From contig JAIBAE010000032.1 in NCBI GenBank assembly GCA_019695345.1, positions 1 to 45,355 of the forward strand: 45,355 nucleotides of DNA, written 5' to 3'. Every line of letters begins with the position of its first letter. Within the stretch, counting starts at the first letter, position 1. Shown one piece after another: positions 7,464 to 17,420 of this stretch. Below the pieces are notes generated by a model. It was not told the origin of the DNA and did not search any database. It was given only the letters and a program-made list of their open reading frames with translations. The position numbers and the translations under genes were made by a program. This stretch comes from Bacteroidota bacterium. GTDB lineage: Bacteria > Bacteroidota > Ignavibacteria > Kapaibacteriales > NICIL-2.

Positions 7464-8681
7464 ATGCCTGTACTTGGAATTATTGTTTTTATGGCATTGG
7501 CGTGGCTGATGTCGGTGAATAAAAAAGCGTTTCCTGTTCGCATTGTTGTGTGGGGAGTTATCCTGCAAGTTGCGCTTGCGTTTTTTGTGTTGAATACCGG
7601 CTTTGGCGTTAGTTTGTTTGCCTCGGTTGGGAATGGATTTACTACACTGCTTGGTTACAGTAAAGCGGGCACGTTGTTCCTGTTTGGCAATATGGTTAAA
7701 CCGGAATTCTTTGATACGTTTGGTGCGCAGGTTGCGTTAACAATTGTGCCTACTATTATTTTCTTTTCGTCGTTGGTTTCGGTGTTGTATCATGTGGGTG
7801 TTATAAGCCGCATTGTATATGCTATTGCTTGGGTTATGAATAAAACTATGGGCACAAGCGGACCCGAAACACTTAACGCCGCCGCAAATATTTTTATAGG
7901 ACAAACCGAAGCGCCCATTTTAATTCGTGCGTATTTAGATAAAAGTACCAACAGCGAAATTCAGGCAATTATGGTTGCGGGTTTTGCTACTATTGCAAGC
8001 TCGGTTATGGGTGCGTATATCTCGTTTGGTATCTCTGCGCAGTATCTGTTGTTTGCTTCTATTCTTGCTGCGCCGGGGTCGTTACTTATGTCTAAAATTG
8101 CATTCCCACCGGAAGGGAATGAGCTTACTTTTAATCACATCTCCCCCCGCACCGAAAGAACTGCCTCCAACATTCTGGAAGCCGCTACAAATGGTGCGCG
8201 AGATGGACTTATGCTGGGGCTAAATGTTATTGCAATGTTGTTAGCGTTTATTGCTCTTGTTGCCCTTACCGATGCCGGAATGGGTTGGGTGCATCAGTAT
8301 GTTGCGTGGTTTCCTGCATCGTTAAAAGATATGTTTGCATATGCGTTTATGCCTTTTGCGTATTTGGTTGGTGTACCTGCAAATGAAGCACATATTTTTG
8401 CAAAGTTGTTTGGAACTAAGATTGCCCTGAATGAATTTATTGCATATAAAGATTTAGCAGATTTACTCAAGTCCGGCGCTGTATCGGCAAAGACTGTTAC
8501 GTTGTGTACTATTGCGTTATGCGGTTTTGCAAACATCTCGTCCATTGCAATTCAGATTGGTGGTATTGGTGCGCTTGCCCCAAGCCGTCGCTCCGATTTA
8601 GCAAAGGTTGGCTGGCGTTCCATGGCACTTGGCGCACTAACAAACCTGATGGTAACGGCAATTGCAAGTTTGTTTTTGTAA
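7464..8681 (+). CDS. Concentrative nucleoside transporter (CNT/NupC family)
   Basis: 405 residues, the usual CNT length. Inner-membrane, cation-coupled uptake of nucleosides. The N terminus carries three hydrophobic spans (about 3-50). The family signatures are visible: GPETLNAAANIFIGQTEAPILIRAYL (about 132-156), with the GQTEAP substrate loop, and the C-terminal GFANISSIAIQIGGIGALAP (about 355-374). Scaffold residues in PANEAHIFAKLFGTKIALNEF also fit. The ATG at 7464 gives a sensible first span. It stands alone in its transcription unit unless it continues into the cyclase gene 83 bases downstream. Confidence 0.9.
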   Translation: MPVLGIIVFMALAWLMSVNKKAFPVRIVVWGVILQVALAFFVLNTGFGVSLFASVGNGFTTLLGYSKAGTLFLFGNMVKPEFFDTFGAQVALTIVPTIIFFSSLVSVLYHVGVISRIVYAIAWVMNKTMGTSGPETLNAAANIFIGQTEAPILIRAYLDKSTNSEIQAIMVAGFATIASSVMGAYISFGISAQYLLFASILAAPGSLLMSKIAFPPEGNELTFNHISPRTERTASNILEAATNGARDGLMLGLNVIAMLLAFIALVALTDAGMGWVHQYVAWFPASLKDMFAYAFMPFAYLVGVPANEAHIFAKLFGTKIALNEFIAYKDLADLLKSGAVSAKTVTLCTIALCGFANISSIAIQIGGIGALAPSRRSDLAKVGWRSMALGALTNLMVTAIASLFL

Positions 8682-8683
8682 CA

Positions 8684-8746
8684 TCTGCTAACGCATGACG
8701 GCACCGAACGGTACGTATCAAACAAAACACACTGCCGGAGAGAACC
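8684..8746 (+). repeat. Intergenic structured element, subfamily I, copy B
   Basis: Starts TCTGCTAACGC just after the transporter stop and ends GAGAGAACC. CGGCA (8699-8703) pairs with TGCCG (8733-8737). It fills most of the 83-base gap before the next gene. Confidence 0.65.
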
Positions 8747-8764
8747 TACAATCATTTAATCATC

Positions 8765-9517
8765 ATGAAGATAACAATTGAATATAATCATAACACATAC
8801 CGTGTTGATACAAGCAAGCCAATAGGTATATCAACAACATTAAGCAGAGGTGGGAGCTCGCCAAACGCGTACTTTCTTCCCGCGCCTGATATAAAGCCAT
8901 TTGCAGGCGAGAACTTTGTGTTAACGGTAGAAAGCGGTGCGCCTGTTAACTGCGAAACACTGTTGTTAGCTCCACACGGTAACGGAACACATACCGAATG
9001 TGTTGGGCATATAAGCAAAGAGCGAGTGTTCATTGCTGATGTTATGAAAGAGTTCTTGTATGTTGCCCATGTTGTTACCGTAACGCCTACCCAACAAGAA
9101 TCAGATTGCATCATCACTAAAGAAGAACTTGCAACAGTAATGCCCGCTGTTGTCCCACCTGTGTTGATAGTACGTACACTTCCAAATAATGCGGATAAGT
9201 TATCGCGTAATTGGTCGGGGACGAATCCGGTATATCTGGAAGCAGAAGCGGCGTTGTTGTGCAACCAACATGGCATACAACATTTAGTTGTGGATTTCCC
9301 ATCGGTAGATAGAGAAGAAGATGGTGGAATGTTACAGGCACATCATGCGTTTTGGGGTTATCCGGAAAACACTCGCTTCAATGCAACGATAACCGAAATG
9401 GCGTTTATACCTAACGAAGTTCCCGATGGTATGTACCTCATTCAGTTTCATGTGCTGGATGTAGAAAGTGATGCAAGCCCCGCAAAACTTGTGTTGTATA
9501 ATTTGGAGATTGTGTAA
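8765..9517 (+). CDS. Cyclase-family (kynurenine formamidase-like) metal hydrolase
   Basis: 250 residues, typical of the cyclase/formamidase-like family, which hydrolyses small amides or lactones with a bound metal. The metal motif is HGNGTHTECVGH (71-82), a version of HxGTHxDxPxH with E in place of D and VGH in place of PxH. Later family features are VDFPSVDREEDGG and AHHAFWGYPENTRFNATI (about 177-210). The substrate cannot be told from the sequence. Its TAA overlaps the ATG of the maf gene (TAATG), so the two form an operon. Confidence 0.8.
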   Translation: MKITIEYNHNTYRVDTSKPIGISTTLSRGGSSPNAYFLPAPDIKPFAGENFVLTVESGAPVNCETLLLAPHGNGTHTECVGHISKERVFIADVMKEFLYVAHVVTVTPTQQESDCIITKEELATVMPAVVPPVLIVRTLPNNADKLSRNWSGTNPVYLEAEAALLCNQHGIQHLVVDFPSVDREEDGGMLQAHHAFWGYPENTRFNATITEMAFIPNEVPDGMYLIQFHVLDVESDASPAKLVLYNLEIV

Positions 9518-10113
9518 TGCAATCGTTACTCACCATACCGGTTCCATTAGTTCTTGCATCACAATCTCCGCGACGCAGAGCATTGATGCGTCAGGTTGGG
9601 TTGGAGTGTCATGTTGTTCCATCTAATGTAGATGAAGAAGCAATTCACGACCTAACGTTACATCCCGAGCACTATGTTCAGCAGTTGGCGTTACTCAAAG
9701 CCCAAGATGTTGCCGCACAAGTAATAGAAGACTCCATTGTAATAGGTGCTGATACAACGGTTGTATTGAATAATACTATCCTTAATAAACCCGCAACACC
9801 CGATGAAGCGTTTACCATGTTACGCATGTTAAGCAACAACACACATAGCGTGTTTACAGGCATTGCCGTAGTGCGCGGCGAAACTCATACAACTGCCGTA
9901 AAAGAAACCCGTGTAACATTCCGTGAGTTAGAGGATGATGAAATACGCGCGTACATTGCAACCGGTTCGCCAATGGATAAAGCCGGTTCGTATGGAATTC
10001 AGGATGACTTTGGTGCTGTGTTTGTTCGCCATATCGAGGGGTGTTATTACAACATTGTTGGTTTGCCTTTAGAGCTGTTGTATCAAACGTTGAAGGAGTT
10101 TGTGAAGGAATAG
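9517..10113 (+). CDS. maf: Maf-family nucleoside triphosphate pyrophosphatase
   Basis: 198 residues. House-cleaning enzyme that hydrolyses dTTP/UTP or modified nucleotides to monophosphates. Visible motifs are the N-terminal LASQSPRRRALM (about 13-24), the acidic VIGADTTVVLNN (about 75-86) with KPATPDEAFTML, and the C-terminal YIATGSPMDKAGSYGIQ (about 147-163) with VGLPLELL. GSP and DKAGSYGIQ are the strongest family signatures. It is translationally coupled to the cyclase gene. Confidence 0.92.
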   Translation: MQSLLTIPVPLVLASQSPRRRALMRQVGLECHVVPSNVDEEAIHDLTLHPEHYVQQLALLKAQDVAAQVIEDSIVIGADTTVVLNNTILNKPATPDEAFTMLRMLSNNTHSVFTGIAVVRGETHTTAVKETRVTFRELEDDEIRAYIATGSPMDKAGSYGIQDDFGAVFVRHIEGCYYNIVGLPLELLYQTLKEFVKE

Positions 10114-10120
10114 GAAATTG

Positions 10121-10190
10121 GGTTCCCCGCCTCTGCCGATGCGCTCCTTCTGCGCCGCAACCCGGTCGGGATACAGCGTTACAGCATCGC
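10121..10190 (-). repeat. Intergenic structured element, subfamily II, copy 4
   Basis: Minus strand begins GCGATGCTGTAACGC, contains GCGGCGCAGAAGG and ends CGGGGAACCC. TCCCG near the start can pair with CGGG near the end. The 5' end is clearly related to the element at 32976-33044. It lies in the convergent gap after maf. Confidence 0.6.
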
Positions 10191-10194
10191 ATGA

Positions 10195-10230
10195 AAAAAT
10201 AGGGCGGCTACTCCCTTAGTTGCCGCCCCT
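10195..10230 (-). terminator. Intrinsic terminator of the T9SS cargo operon
   Basis: On the minus strand AGGGGCGGC pairs with GCCGCCCT around a 13-nt loop, then ATTTTTTC follows. It lies 31 bases beyond the stop of the 1,794-residue protein. The loop (AACTAAGGGAGTA) shares AAGGGAG with the three loops at 7165-7277. Confidence 0.85.
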
Positions 10231-10260
10231 TAGTATAGGTTTGATTTGAATCTCACCTAT

Positions 10261-13200
10261 CTATCTTAAAATTGTGACTGGAGAATTGATTGTTTGAATA
10301 GAACCTCGGACACGAACATAATAAATACCTTCTGCATAATCCTGTATATCAAGTGTAGTTGTTTCCATTGCTTTAATGCTTCTCTTTTGTATTGTTTTGC
10401 CAAGTGCATCGGTAAACTCTAAAACATACTCAAAGTTTCTTTCTGCGATGTCCTCCGGCATTCCTTCAAAACGAATAAGGAGTTCTTTGTTAGCTGGATT
10501 TGGATACACAAACAATTGAGTTGATTCTTTGGATAGCAATGTCTGAGACACATCTACAACATAATCATTTTCGGTTGTTGTTTTACCAAGTAGTTCAGGT
10601 ATATCGCCAATATACACATCTTCGTAATACTGCGCTTGTTCGTTTGTTTTACCCATTACAAACCTAAATTCATCACCTCCGCCATTGCGTAATGCAATTC
10701 TACCGGCACGAACCTTTTTTCCATCTTGTGGTGCAAGTGAACGTACATCAATTGGTACTCTCATTCTTGTTCTCTTATTTTCAATACTCATATTTACTAA
10801 ATCTACTTCGTTATCTGCAAGTACAAACTTGATTACTTTGTTTTGGTACACGGAAAACCAATCACTAGTTAAGCTATCACGTAACACGTTACGCTCCTGT
10901 TTTTTTCTTCCTGTATTTCTCATAGTACTCTCTGTTGTTGTACTTAGAATGTCGGCAATAGCAAATCTCGAGTTACCCTGCTGAAAACCGGAAAGTACAA
11001 AGTGGGATAACTGTTGCATTACACTTCGCTTTAAAAGTTCTGTGCCCGATGAAAATATACTTTTGTTTATCGCGTTACTTGGTATTGTTTGAGCACGGCG
11101 AACAAATGTCCAATAGAAGTCTTCTGTGATAAACGGTTGATGTGCGAGTTGAGCATTTTCTGCATTTTCAATATACTGAATTGGACTGCCCCAATAAAAA
11201 TAGCTCTGTGTTATATGTGCAAGCCAACCATATTCAGGTAGATTAAAATTCAGAACATACGATGAATCGGTTAAACGGGGATTCATTGAATCAAAATACC
11301 AATTCATGGCATGAGTACCACTTGGGTTATTAAGTGTTGTTGTGCAACTGAATATAGTACCTCCATAAGCAGACGATAAATATTCAGGGGCAGTAATACT
11401 GTCTCGTATCGAACTGATGTTACTCAGAAAAATTCCACTTCTGTTGTTCACATATCCATTACATGGAATACTACTATCACCTTGAAAGACAATTTTATCG
11501 GAATGGAAATATTTATCACCATTATTTGCAAAAGACATTCTTTCAACCGAAGGAAGTTTAAATTGATGGAATCCTTGTGCCGCAAGTGGCATAACGCTAA
11601 TTCTTGCTTTTGTACCATCTAAGGTATCAATGTTGTGTCCGTTTTGGGAGACTTTCATGCTTGGTAGTTCATGGTATGATAAATCTGTAAAAGGATTCCA
11701 ATACAACCGAGTGTAGTAGATATGCCACTCACCCCATACAGAGGTAGAATCATCAGCATTTTTTTCTTGCCATACCAAAGCACATTCATCCTCATTCTTT
11801 AGATTACTATATGTATTTATACTTGGGTGTCGTGCATCTGCAATAGTTGTAAAGCTTGAATATCGAGGTTGATAACATGAAACATTGTGCCAAACAAAAG
11901 TATGCCTGTGAGTTGTATCTGGTACTCTTCCACTGTATTCTATTCCATTTCCATAGCTCGAAAAAGCATAATAATTATGATGTTGTGAAGCGTTGACAAC
12001 GGGATGACCATAGACTTCTATATTTGAACTATCGGCTCTGGCAATTTCTTCGGACTTTGGAATAGTAGTATTGGATTCAAATTGACTTTCTACAATACGA
12101 AGCCAGTTATAGCTATCATCTTTCTGGCAAGAATACACACAATACACATACTCTTTTAAATCAAAAGTATCAAACCTGACAACAATTGAGGGATATTTAC
12201 ATGGATATTCTGTAACAACATCATACCCAATATCAGGAGGTAGCTTTGTAATAAGGATTGAATCCGTTAGGCAAAACGTTGACTCCCAAACAACATTTAA
12301 TCCTGTTAGTATTGGGTTTGTTACATCATAGGGTGCGCAACGCTCAATAAGTTTACTGCGTTTGTAATACACTCGTGAAACTGCCATAGGTGGTTGTCCC
12401 GGTTTGAATACCGTATCCAATCTGTGAAACACCAAATGATACCGAACATGAGTACTGTCATAAATTGGTTTCCTTGATGTTGAATCAATTCCAATGAGTG
12501 TAGGCATTGCAATTAATTTATGCTGTGAAACTGGCTCGATCGAACCTCTGTCAGTAAATCTATCTTGTGGTTTAACTAACGTAACACGATAAATCTTAGA
12601 TTCGCCGGGCAGATACTTTGAACTCAAAGAACAGCTTTGACAAATAACAGTATCAAGTGTTCCACCGAGTTCTTGAACATGGAGTAATCGGGTTTTTGTA
12701 TCAGGGTGGCGATATGTAAAAGGAATTGTTATTTCCCTTGAACCAATCTGAGAATATTTAGATAATTGGCCTGCGTTTACTAAAGAATCAAACTCAAAAG
12801 TTGGATGGAATTTATATCGGGCTGTATCGAGTAAGGTCGTATCGGGGTTCACTTCTACATTAGGGTTAACATGTCTGTTAAGTACTCCAACATAAAATAT
12901 TGAATCTTGAGTAACATCCTTTCTACGTAAGACAGTCATATCAAAAAATGTGGAGCGTGTGCCCCACGTTTCCGGTTGTGTTTGTGGTAGTTCACGAACT
13001 TTAACTTTGCCCCAAGCAAAGTCAACAAACCGTGTGTACCAAGTTGTGTCATCGTTTCTACATGTACGAAACCAATTAAAGCCCTTTCCTTGCCATGCAC
13101 ATAATTCGAGTTTCATAAGTTCAGATTCTACCGAAATTATTTTATCGTGTTGTTCCATCAAGACCTTTCTTTTTGAGCGCATACCTGTAAAGATTCTGTT

Positions 13201-15645
13201 TAATGGGACACCCATAGAATCGGCAAGTTCTTGAGTGCGGACAAATTTCCATGAATTACTATTTGGTGTTGGTACAAAAAAATCGTGACCTACGGTATCC
13301 GAAAGTAATGTTGTAGTACCTGTTATATCGCCTTGAACCTTGAATGAATATAAGTTAGGCATTTCGTAGAGTGCGGAATAGTTGTGAAAATCACCATTGA
13401 TATAACGGGCACCGTATTGAATACTATTCAGACCTAAATGCTGTGCTATTGTATCTGGATTGAACAGCGTTCCGTTAGAGTATAAGCCGTCTGCGTAGTT
13501 TAGACCTTTGGTTCCCAAAATCAAACTAAAACCAAGTGTATTTCTTAGCTCTTCACCAGTTGTAGCTCTTGTATGTCCGTGATATTTCCAAAATGGTTGA
13601 ATAGTTCCATCCGGTTGTTTTATTGCCCCATATGTATACCATGTTGTAATACTATGTCGTGAGATATATGGTACAGTACTGTAGTATTTTCTTTTGTTAA
13701 GAAACGCTTGTCTTGCCAAACTTTCCATTTGGCAGAGTACGATATTGCTATTAGCATCTAGTCTATTAGGTGGTAGTGTGTCGTTACTCCACGGGAATCC
13801 TTCGTGGTAATGTGGTATCCAAGGGCCATTTGGAATTGGCTGTGTATATGAGATACAGCTTTCACAATCATAATTAGTTGGGCGAACACCTTGAATTGAT
13901 TGTGTTGTAGATTTATTGTTTCCGCCGGGATAGTTTAACAAACGATATGGTGCTAATGTATCAAGTGTTGGCTTATTAAATGATGTTCCATACGTTGCAA
14001 ACTGCCTGCCCGAAGGTATTGCACTTTCTTCTTCCCAAAATGAATGTTGTGGTACATGATGTTGGTATCTATCGCCACTAACAGCCGATATATGGAATCC
14101 TTCCAACAGTGAGTTTAGATATCTATTCATGCGCCAACAACGGGGTGGTGTTTCATCCATGCCATACATACGGTACAAACGTATTTGTTGTTGTGGGTTG
14201 TTTTGTTGCAATAGTTTTATACTTTTTAACGCCCTATCCAGCCCCTGTGCGGCAAGAGTATCTTTAGAACCCCATAGTATATCATTACCATGTGGCGTAG
14301 TTAGTACCAAGTGCGTAATTGCAACATTACAACCACCATTGTAATAGACTCGTAGGTCAATACTATCTATTGGGCCTGTTTGCCCCCAATCACTTGGAAA
14401 CCACGGGTTTGGTGCCCAAAGTGAAGTATCATTTTCAACGGGATCAAACGTTCGGAAATATGCACCCAGAGCAATATTACATGCAGTATCAGATGATGAA
14501 TATACTGGTAAGGCATTACGGCGAATAATAAAACTTGTAGAATCTATGCCGTTAGTACTTGTAAGTTTTGCCCACCGTTTACCACGTGGTGTATTGATAA
14601 TGTCTGTTGAAGTGTTCTTGGTGAATATGGAGTCGAAACGGATAGAATCCTTTTTACTCAAATATGATTGTGCATTTTGGTCATACACTTTACTCCAAAA
14701 AATAATCTTTAGTGTAGCTACTTTTCCGACATCTAATGAATCTTGGTAAATAGCATCAGGTAAGCGGCGCAGATTAACTGATAGTAGCCATGTATTACCT
14801 GAGTTCCCTCTGTTTTCCCATCGGCTTGCGGAATCTGCAATCATGGAATTAACCAATGCAGAATATTGTTGAGCAATAACTATTTTTTCAGCTTGAGTTT
14901 TTCCGGTGGTATCTGGATAACTTGGTCGGGTGAATGCCCGATAGTACGCAACTTGACTATTGCTTCTACGAATTTCGTTAAACATATCGGGCTTACTAAG
15001 TACCAACATATTACCACCACTTGGGAGTGAATCGCGTAATAATTTGTAACCCATGAAGCCCATTGCATTACTATCGGTGATTACCGAACCATGTTGTTTG
15101 TTTTTGAACCCAAAGATGCTTCCATATTTATCGCCTGCTAATGGTTTCCAAACAGAATCTTCGTAAAAGGGTGGTGCGGACGGCCGCCATTCAATCATTG
15201 TGTTTCCGTTTTTAATTACTTCGCTTGTAAAAGCATTAAACTGGAGTATCAAATTTACTTTTCTGCCGTTTGGTTGTCCGTCCATAATTCCCCATGTTTT
15301 ACTAAACTCATAACCATCCTGATTTTTACTCCACCCGTAATGATTCATAGGCATATTTGTATGTAATCGGCGTTCAATAATACCATTTGAACCCTGACTC
15401 CAATGATAACCAAGTAAAAAATTATCTGCGTCTTTTTGCACTATTGAAGTATCATTGAAATTGATGTTTACCGTATTGTTAACAGTGGTATCAAGAACAT
15501 AGCCATTTGATGTACTGTAGTATTTAACAAATGTGTATTGATACCCGTTGAATCTTGAGAGTGAAGGCGGGTCGCCGATTACTTGGGCATTAAGATGTAT
15601 TACGAATGTTGTAATAAGCAGTAGCTGAATAAGTATTGTTTTCAT
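10261..15645 (-). CDS. Large secreted protein with T9SS C-terminal sorting domain
   Basis: 1,794 residues from the ATG at 15645. I chose this start because AAGGAG lies 7 bases upstream and it begins a clean signal peptide (MKTILIQLLLITTFVIHLNAQ); an in-frame TTG six codons earlier is less likely. The body shows many aromatic, beta-rich segments but no domain I recognise. The last 90 residues are a type A sorting domain: VYPNPANKELLIRF, then TDALGKTIQKRSI, then YAEGIYYVRV near the end. This marks it for export through the T9SS and attachment to or release from the cell surface. It is the second gene of a minus-strand operon, starting 10 bases after the stop of the FG-GAP protein. Confidence 0.85.
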   Translation of the reverse strand: MKTILIQLLLITTFVIHLNAQVIGDPPSLSRFNGYQYTFVKYYSTSNGYVLDTTVNNTVNINFNDTSIVQKDADNFLLGYHWSQGSNGIIERRLHTNMPMNHYGWSKNQDGYEFSKTWGIMDGQPNGRKVNLILQFNAFTSEVIKNGNTMIEWRPSAPPFYEDSVWKPLAGDKYGSIFGFKNKQHGSVITDSNAMGFMGYKLLRDSLPSGGNMLVLSKPDMFNEIRRSNSQVAYYRAFTRPSYPDTTGKTQAEKIVIAQQYSALVNSMIADSASRWENRGNSGNTWLLSVNLRRLPDAIYQDSLDVGKVATLKIIFWSKVYDQNAQSYLSKKDSIRFDSIFTKNTSTDIINTPRGKRWAKLTSTNGIDSTSFIIRRNALPVYSSSDTACNIALGAYFRTFDPVENDTSLWAPNPWFPSDWGQTGPIDSIDLRVYYNGGCNVAITHLVLTTPHGNDILWGSKDTLAAQGLDRALKSIKLLQQNNPQQQIRLYRMYGMDETPPRCWRMNRYLNSLLEGFHISAVSGDRYQHHVPQHSFWEEESAIPSGRQFATYGTSFNKPTLDTLAPYRLLNYPGGNNKSTTQSIQGVRPTNYDCESCISYTQPIPNGPWIPHYHEGFPWSNDTLPPNRLDANSNIVLCQMESLARQAFLNKRKYYSTVPYISRHSITTWYTYGAIKQPDGTIQPFWKYHGHTRATTGEELRNTLGFSLILGTKGLNYADGLYSNGTLFNPDTIAQHLGLNSIQYGARYINGDFHNYSALYEMPNLYSFKVQGDITGTTTLLSDTVGHDFFVPTPNSNSWKFVRTQELADSMGVPLNRIFTGMRSKRKVLMEQHDKIISVESELMKLELCAWQGKGFNWFRTCRNDDTTWYTRFVDFAWGKVKVRELPQTQPETWGTRSTFFDMTVLRRKDVTQDSIFYVGVLNRHVNPNVEVNPDTTLLDTARYKFHPTFEFDSLVNAGQLSKYSQIGSREITIPFTYRHPDTKTRLLHVQELGGTLDTVICQSCSLSSKYLPGESKIYRVTLVKPQDRFTDRGSIEPVSQHKLIAMPTLIGIDSTSRKPIYDSTHVRYHLVFHRLDTVFKPGQPPMAVSRVYYKRSKLIERCAPYDVTNPILTGLNVVWESTFCLTDSILITKLPPDIGYDVVTEYPCKYPSIVVRFDTFDLKEYVYCVYSCQKDDSYNWLRIVESQFESNTTIPKSEEIARADSSNIEVYGHPVVNASQHHNYYAFSSYGNGIEYSGRVPDTTHRHTFVWHNVSCYQPRYSSFTTIADARHPSINTYSNLKNEDECALVWQEKNADDSTSVWGEWHIYYTRLYWNPFTDLSYHELPSMKVSQNGHNIDTLDGTKARISVMPLAAQGFHQFKLPSVERMSFANNGDKYFHSDKIVFQGDSSIPCNGYVNNRSGIFLSNISSIRDSITAPEYLSSAYGGTIFSCTTTLNNPSGTHAMNWYFDSMNPRLTDSSYVLNFNLPEYGWLAHITQSYFYWGSPIQYIENAENAQLAHQPFITEDFYWTFVRRAQTIPSNAINKSIFSSGTELLKRSVMQQLSHFVLSGFQQGNSRFAIADILSTTTESTMRNTGRKKQERNVLRDSLTSDWFSVYQNKVIKFVLADNEVDLVNMSIENKRTRMRVPIDVRSLAPQDGKKVRAGRIALRNGGGDEFRFVMGKTNEQAQYYEDVYIGDIPELLGKTTTENDYVVDVSQTLLSKESTQLFVYPNPANKELLIRFEGMPEDIAERNFEYVLEFTDALGKTIQKRSIKAMETTTLDIQDYAEGIYYVRVRGSIQTINSPVTILR

Positions 15646-15655
15646 TTTGTTCTCC

Positions 15656-17155
15656 TTATTCAATTATTATTGCTTTATCTATAATCTGTTTATTAACAAT
15701 TAGCCGTAAATTATACATCCCACTTGGTAAACTGTTTCTCTGTGCATTAAGTGGTATTGAGTTTGCACCTATTGTTAGGCCTCCATTCCAAATATCAATT
15801 ATCTTTATACCCTGTAAGGAGTAAAGCTCAAGTTTAGCCGGAGATTCCTTCGGTGATGTAATCTCTATTGTATATGGTAGGTTTTTTTGTATTGGGTTTT
15901 GAATGCTTATACCAATATCATTCGTGTATGATGAATCTCCCACATTTGTGTTTTGGTCTATGCCAAGATATATTCTGAATATTCTATACTTTCCTGAAGT
16001 ATATGTACTAGCAATATCATTCAAACCGTCATTGTTTACATCTCCTGTTGACACAACCTTTGTAAGTCGGATTAATTCAGTTTCTCCGCTTCTTTCTAAG
16101 TAACATGGAAACCGCGCAAATCCGGTTTGTGGAATTATAGGGCTACCATCAAAGCAGATGATATTACAAGTAGTATTTACCGTTGAACCAACTAACCAAC
16201 CGCATTCACTTTCCTTATGTATAGGTTTTGCAATCTGATAACTAAAACCACTACCTTGTTCCAACGTAATCGGGCTTGTACTAAATACATCATTGATTAA
16301 GTTATATGTAATCGGATGAATTTTTACACAATGAATATCATGTATGTTAGAATGAATTGGATGAAACTTTGCGGCAATTAGTTGTGCATCTTCATTGAAT
16401 AAGTTTACATTAGATATGTTTTGATATTTTAATACTCTCTTACCTACATCACCTTGTATATCAACAGCCCACAAATGGAGTTTGCCGTTTGCCCGTTTAT
16501 TATCCCACGTCATGGTTATTATCCGCATACCTTTGCCTTGCAAATAATAGGCATCCATCAAACATTGGGCGTTTTCGTTGAAGTCTAAGTATTCGGTTAA
16601 AGGTAATGAAACAACTTCCATATTGGTAATTTCAGTATTACCAAGAATGATTGATCCTAAAAGCTTTGTATCGCTTGGAGAGACATATGCAGAGAAAATT
16701 AAATCATCCTTTCCATCTTGGTTTATATCGGTTACTTTACCCCTATATGCTGAATGCCCAGGATAGTAACTTTGAACACTTGGTACTCTTGGTGGTGCGT
16801 TTTTCTTAACACCTAGATAGACCCCATAATTTGAATTAAAGTAATCTGTAATTCCATCGCCATTAAAATCACCATACCATAATTCTGGAATTGAATTTTG
16901 CCAAGAAAACATATTCGCAGTATCACCCTTATATCGGTTGTAAACAGTTATACCGCCAATACCGGGTGCATTGTGATAAACTGCATCTGCACCTCCATTT
17001 GCTGTATCAAAGTAAGGTAAGTATTGCATGTTCAATCCAAGATTTCCATTAACCTGTTCATACCACACAGGTAGTTCGGGGAGTTTAGACCAGTCTTGGG
17101 CGTGTGTTGTGTGTGTGCCTGCTAAAACTATAAGCATTGCAAAAAACAGTTTCAT
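15656..17155 (-). CDS. Secreted FG-GAP/VCBS repeat protein with T9SS sorting domain
   Basis: 499 residues from the ATG at 17155, preceded by GAGG. That start gives a signal peptide MKLFFAMLIVLAGTHTTHAQ; the frame extends 22 codons upstream, but that part is charged and unlike a leader. Calcium-binding FG-GAP type motifs recur: GDFNGDGITDYF, TDINQDGKDDLIF and GDVNNDGLNDIAS, suggesting a beta-propeller. The C-terminal 80 residues resemble a T9SS sorting domain (LELYSLQGIKIIDI, then LPSGMYNLRL). Exported to the cell surface, probably for binding. First gene of the operon with the 1,794-residue protein. Confidence 0.85.
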   Translation of the reverse strand: MKLFFAMLIVLAGTHTTHAQDWSKLPELPVWYEQVNGNLGLNMQYLPYFDTANGGADAVYHNAPGIGGITVYNRYKGDTANMFSWQNSIPELWYGDFNGDGITDYFNSNYGVYLGVKKNAPPRVPSVQSYYPGHSAYRGKVTDINQDGKDDLIFSAYVSPSDTKLLGSIILGNTEITNMEVVSLPLTEYLDFNENAQCLMDAYYLQGKGMRIITMTWDNKRANGKLHLWAVDIQGDVGKRVLKYQNISNVNLFNEDAQLIAAKFHPIHSNIHDIHCVKIHPITYNLINDVFSTSPITLEQGSGFSYQIAKPIHKESECGWLVGSTVNTTCNIICFDGSPIIPQTGFARFPCYLERSGETELIRLTKVVSTGDVNNDGLNDIASTYTSGKYRIFRIYLGIDQNTNVGDSSYTNDIGISIQNPIQKNLPYTIEITSPKESPAKLELYSLQGIKIIDIWNGGLTIGANSIPLNAQRNSLPSGMYNLRLIVNKQIIDKAIIIE

Positions 17156-17221
17156 AAAAACCTCGTAGGGTTTGTGGGTAAATATGTATTTCAATAATGG
17201 CAATTCTCGTTTCTTGTTCAA

Positions 17222-17315
17222 ATAAAAAAGGGCAACGTTACTAATTGCCTACGTGCGGTTCTTGGCAAACCGTGAGAGAACAATAAGAACGCGCCCGTTG
17301 CCGGGCGTTTCCTAC
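17222..17315 (-). promoter_or_regulatory. Attenuator-like structured leader of the T9SS cargo operon
   Basis: Read on the minus strand: a 6-bp hairpin CGCCCG-GCAA-CGGGCG with a GNRA tetraloop; then a stem-loop with arms CGGTT/AACCG (or GTTCTT/AAGAAC); then AGGCAA, a 9-nt loop, TTGCCC and TTTTTT, which looks like an intrinsic terminator. GGCAACG of the first hairpin can also pair with CGTTGCC of the terminator, so two exclusive folds exist. No gene lies upstream on this strand, so the terminator would act on the operon's own leader. Confidence 0.55.
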
Positions 17316-17420
17316 TATAATTCTCTCTTCATCTGCCAAGATTTCACGTAGAATACAGTAACAACGCTATTTAAGACTCTATTTTTCTTTTCTTACTTTA
17401 TTATCCTATTTGATGTTGTT

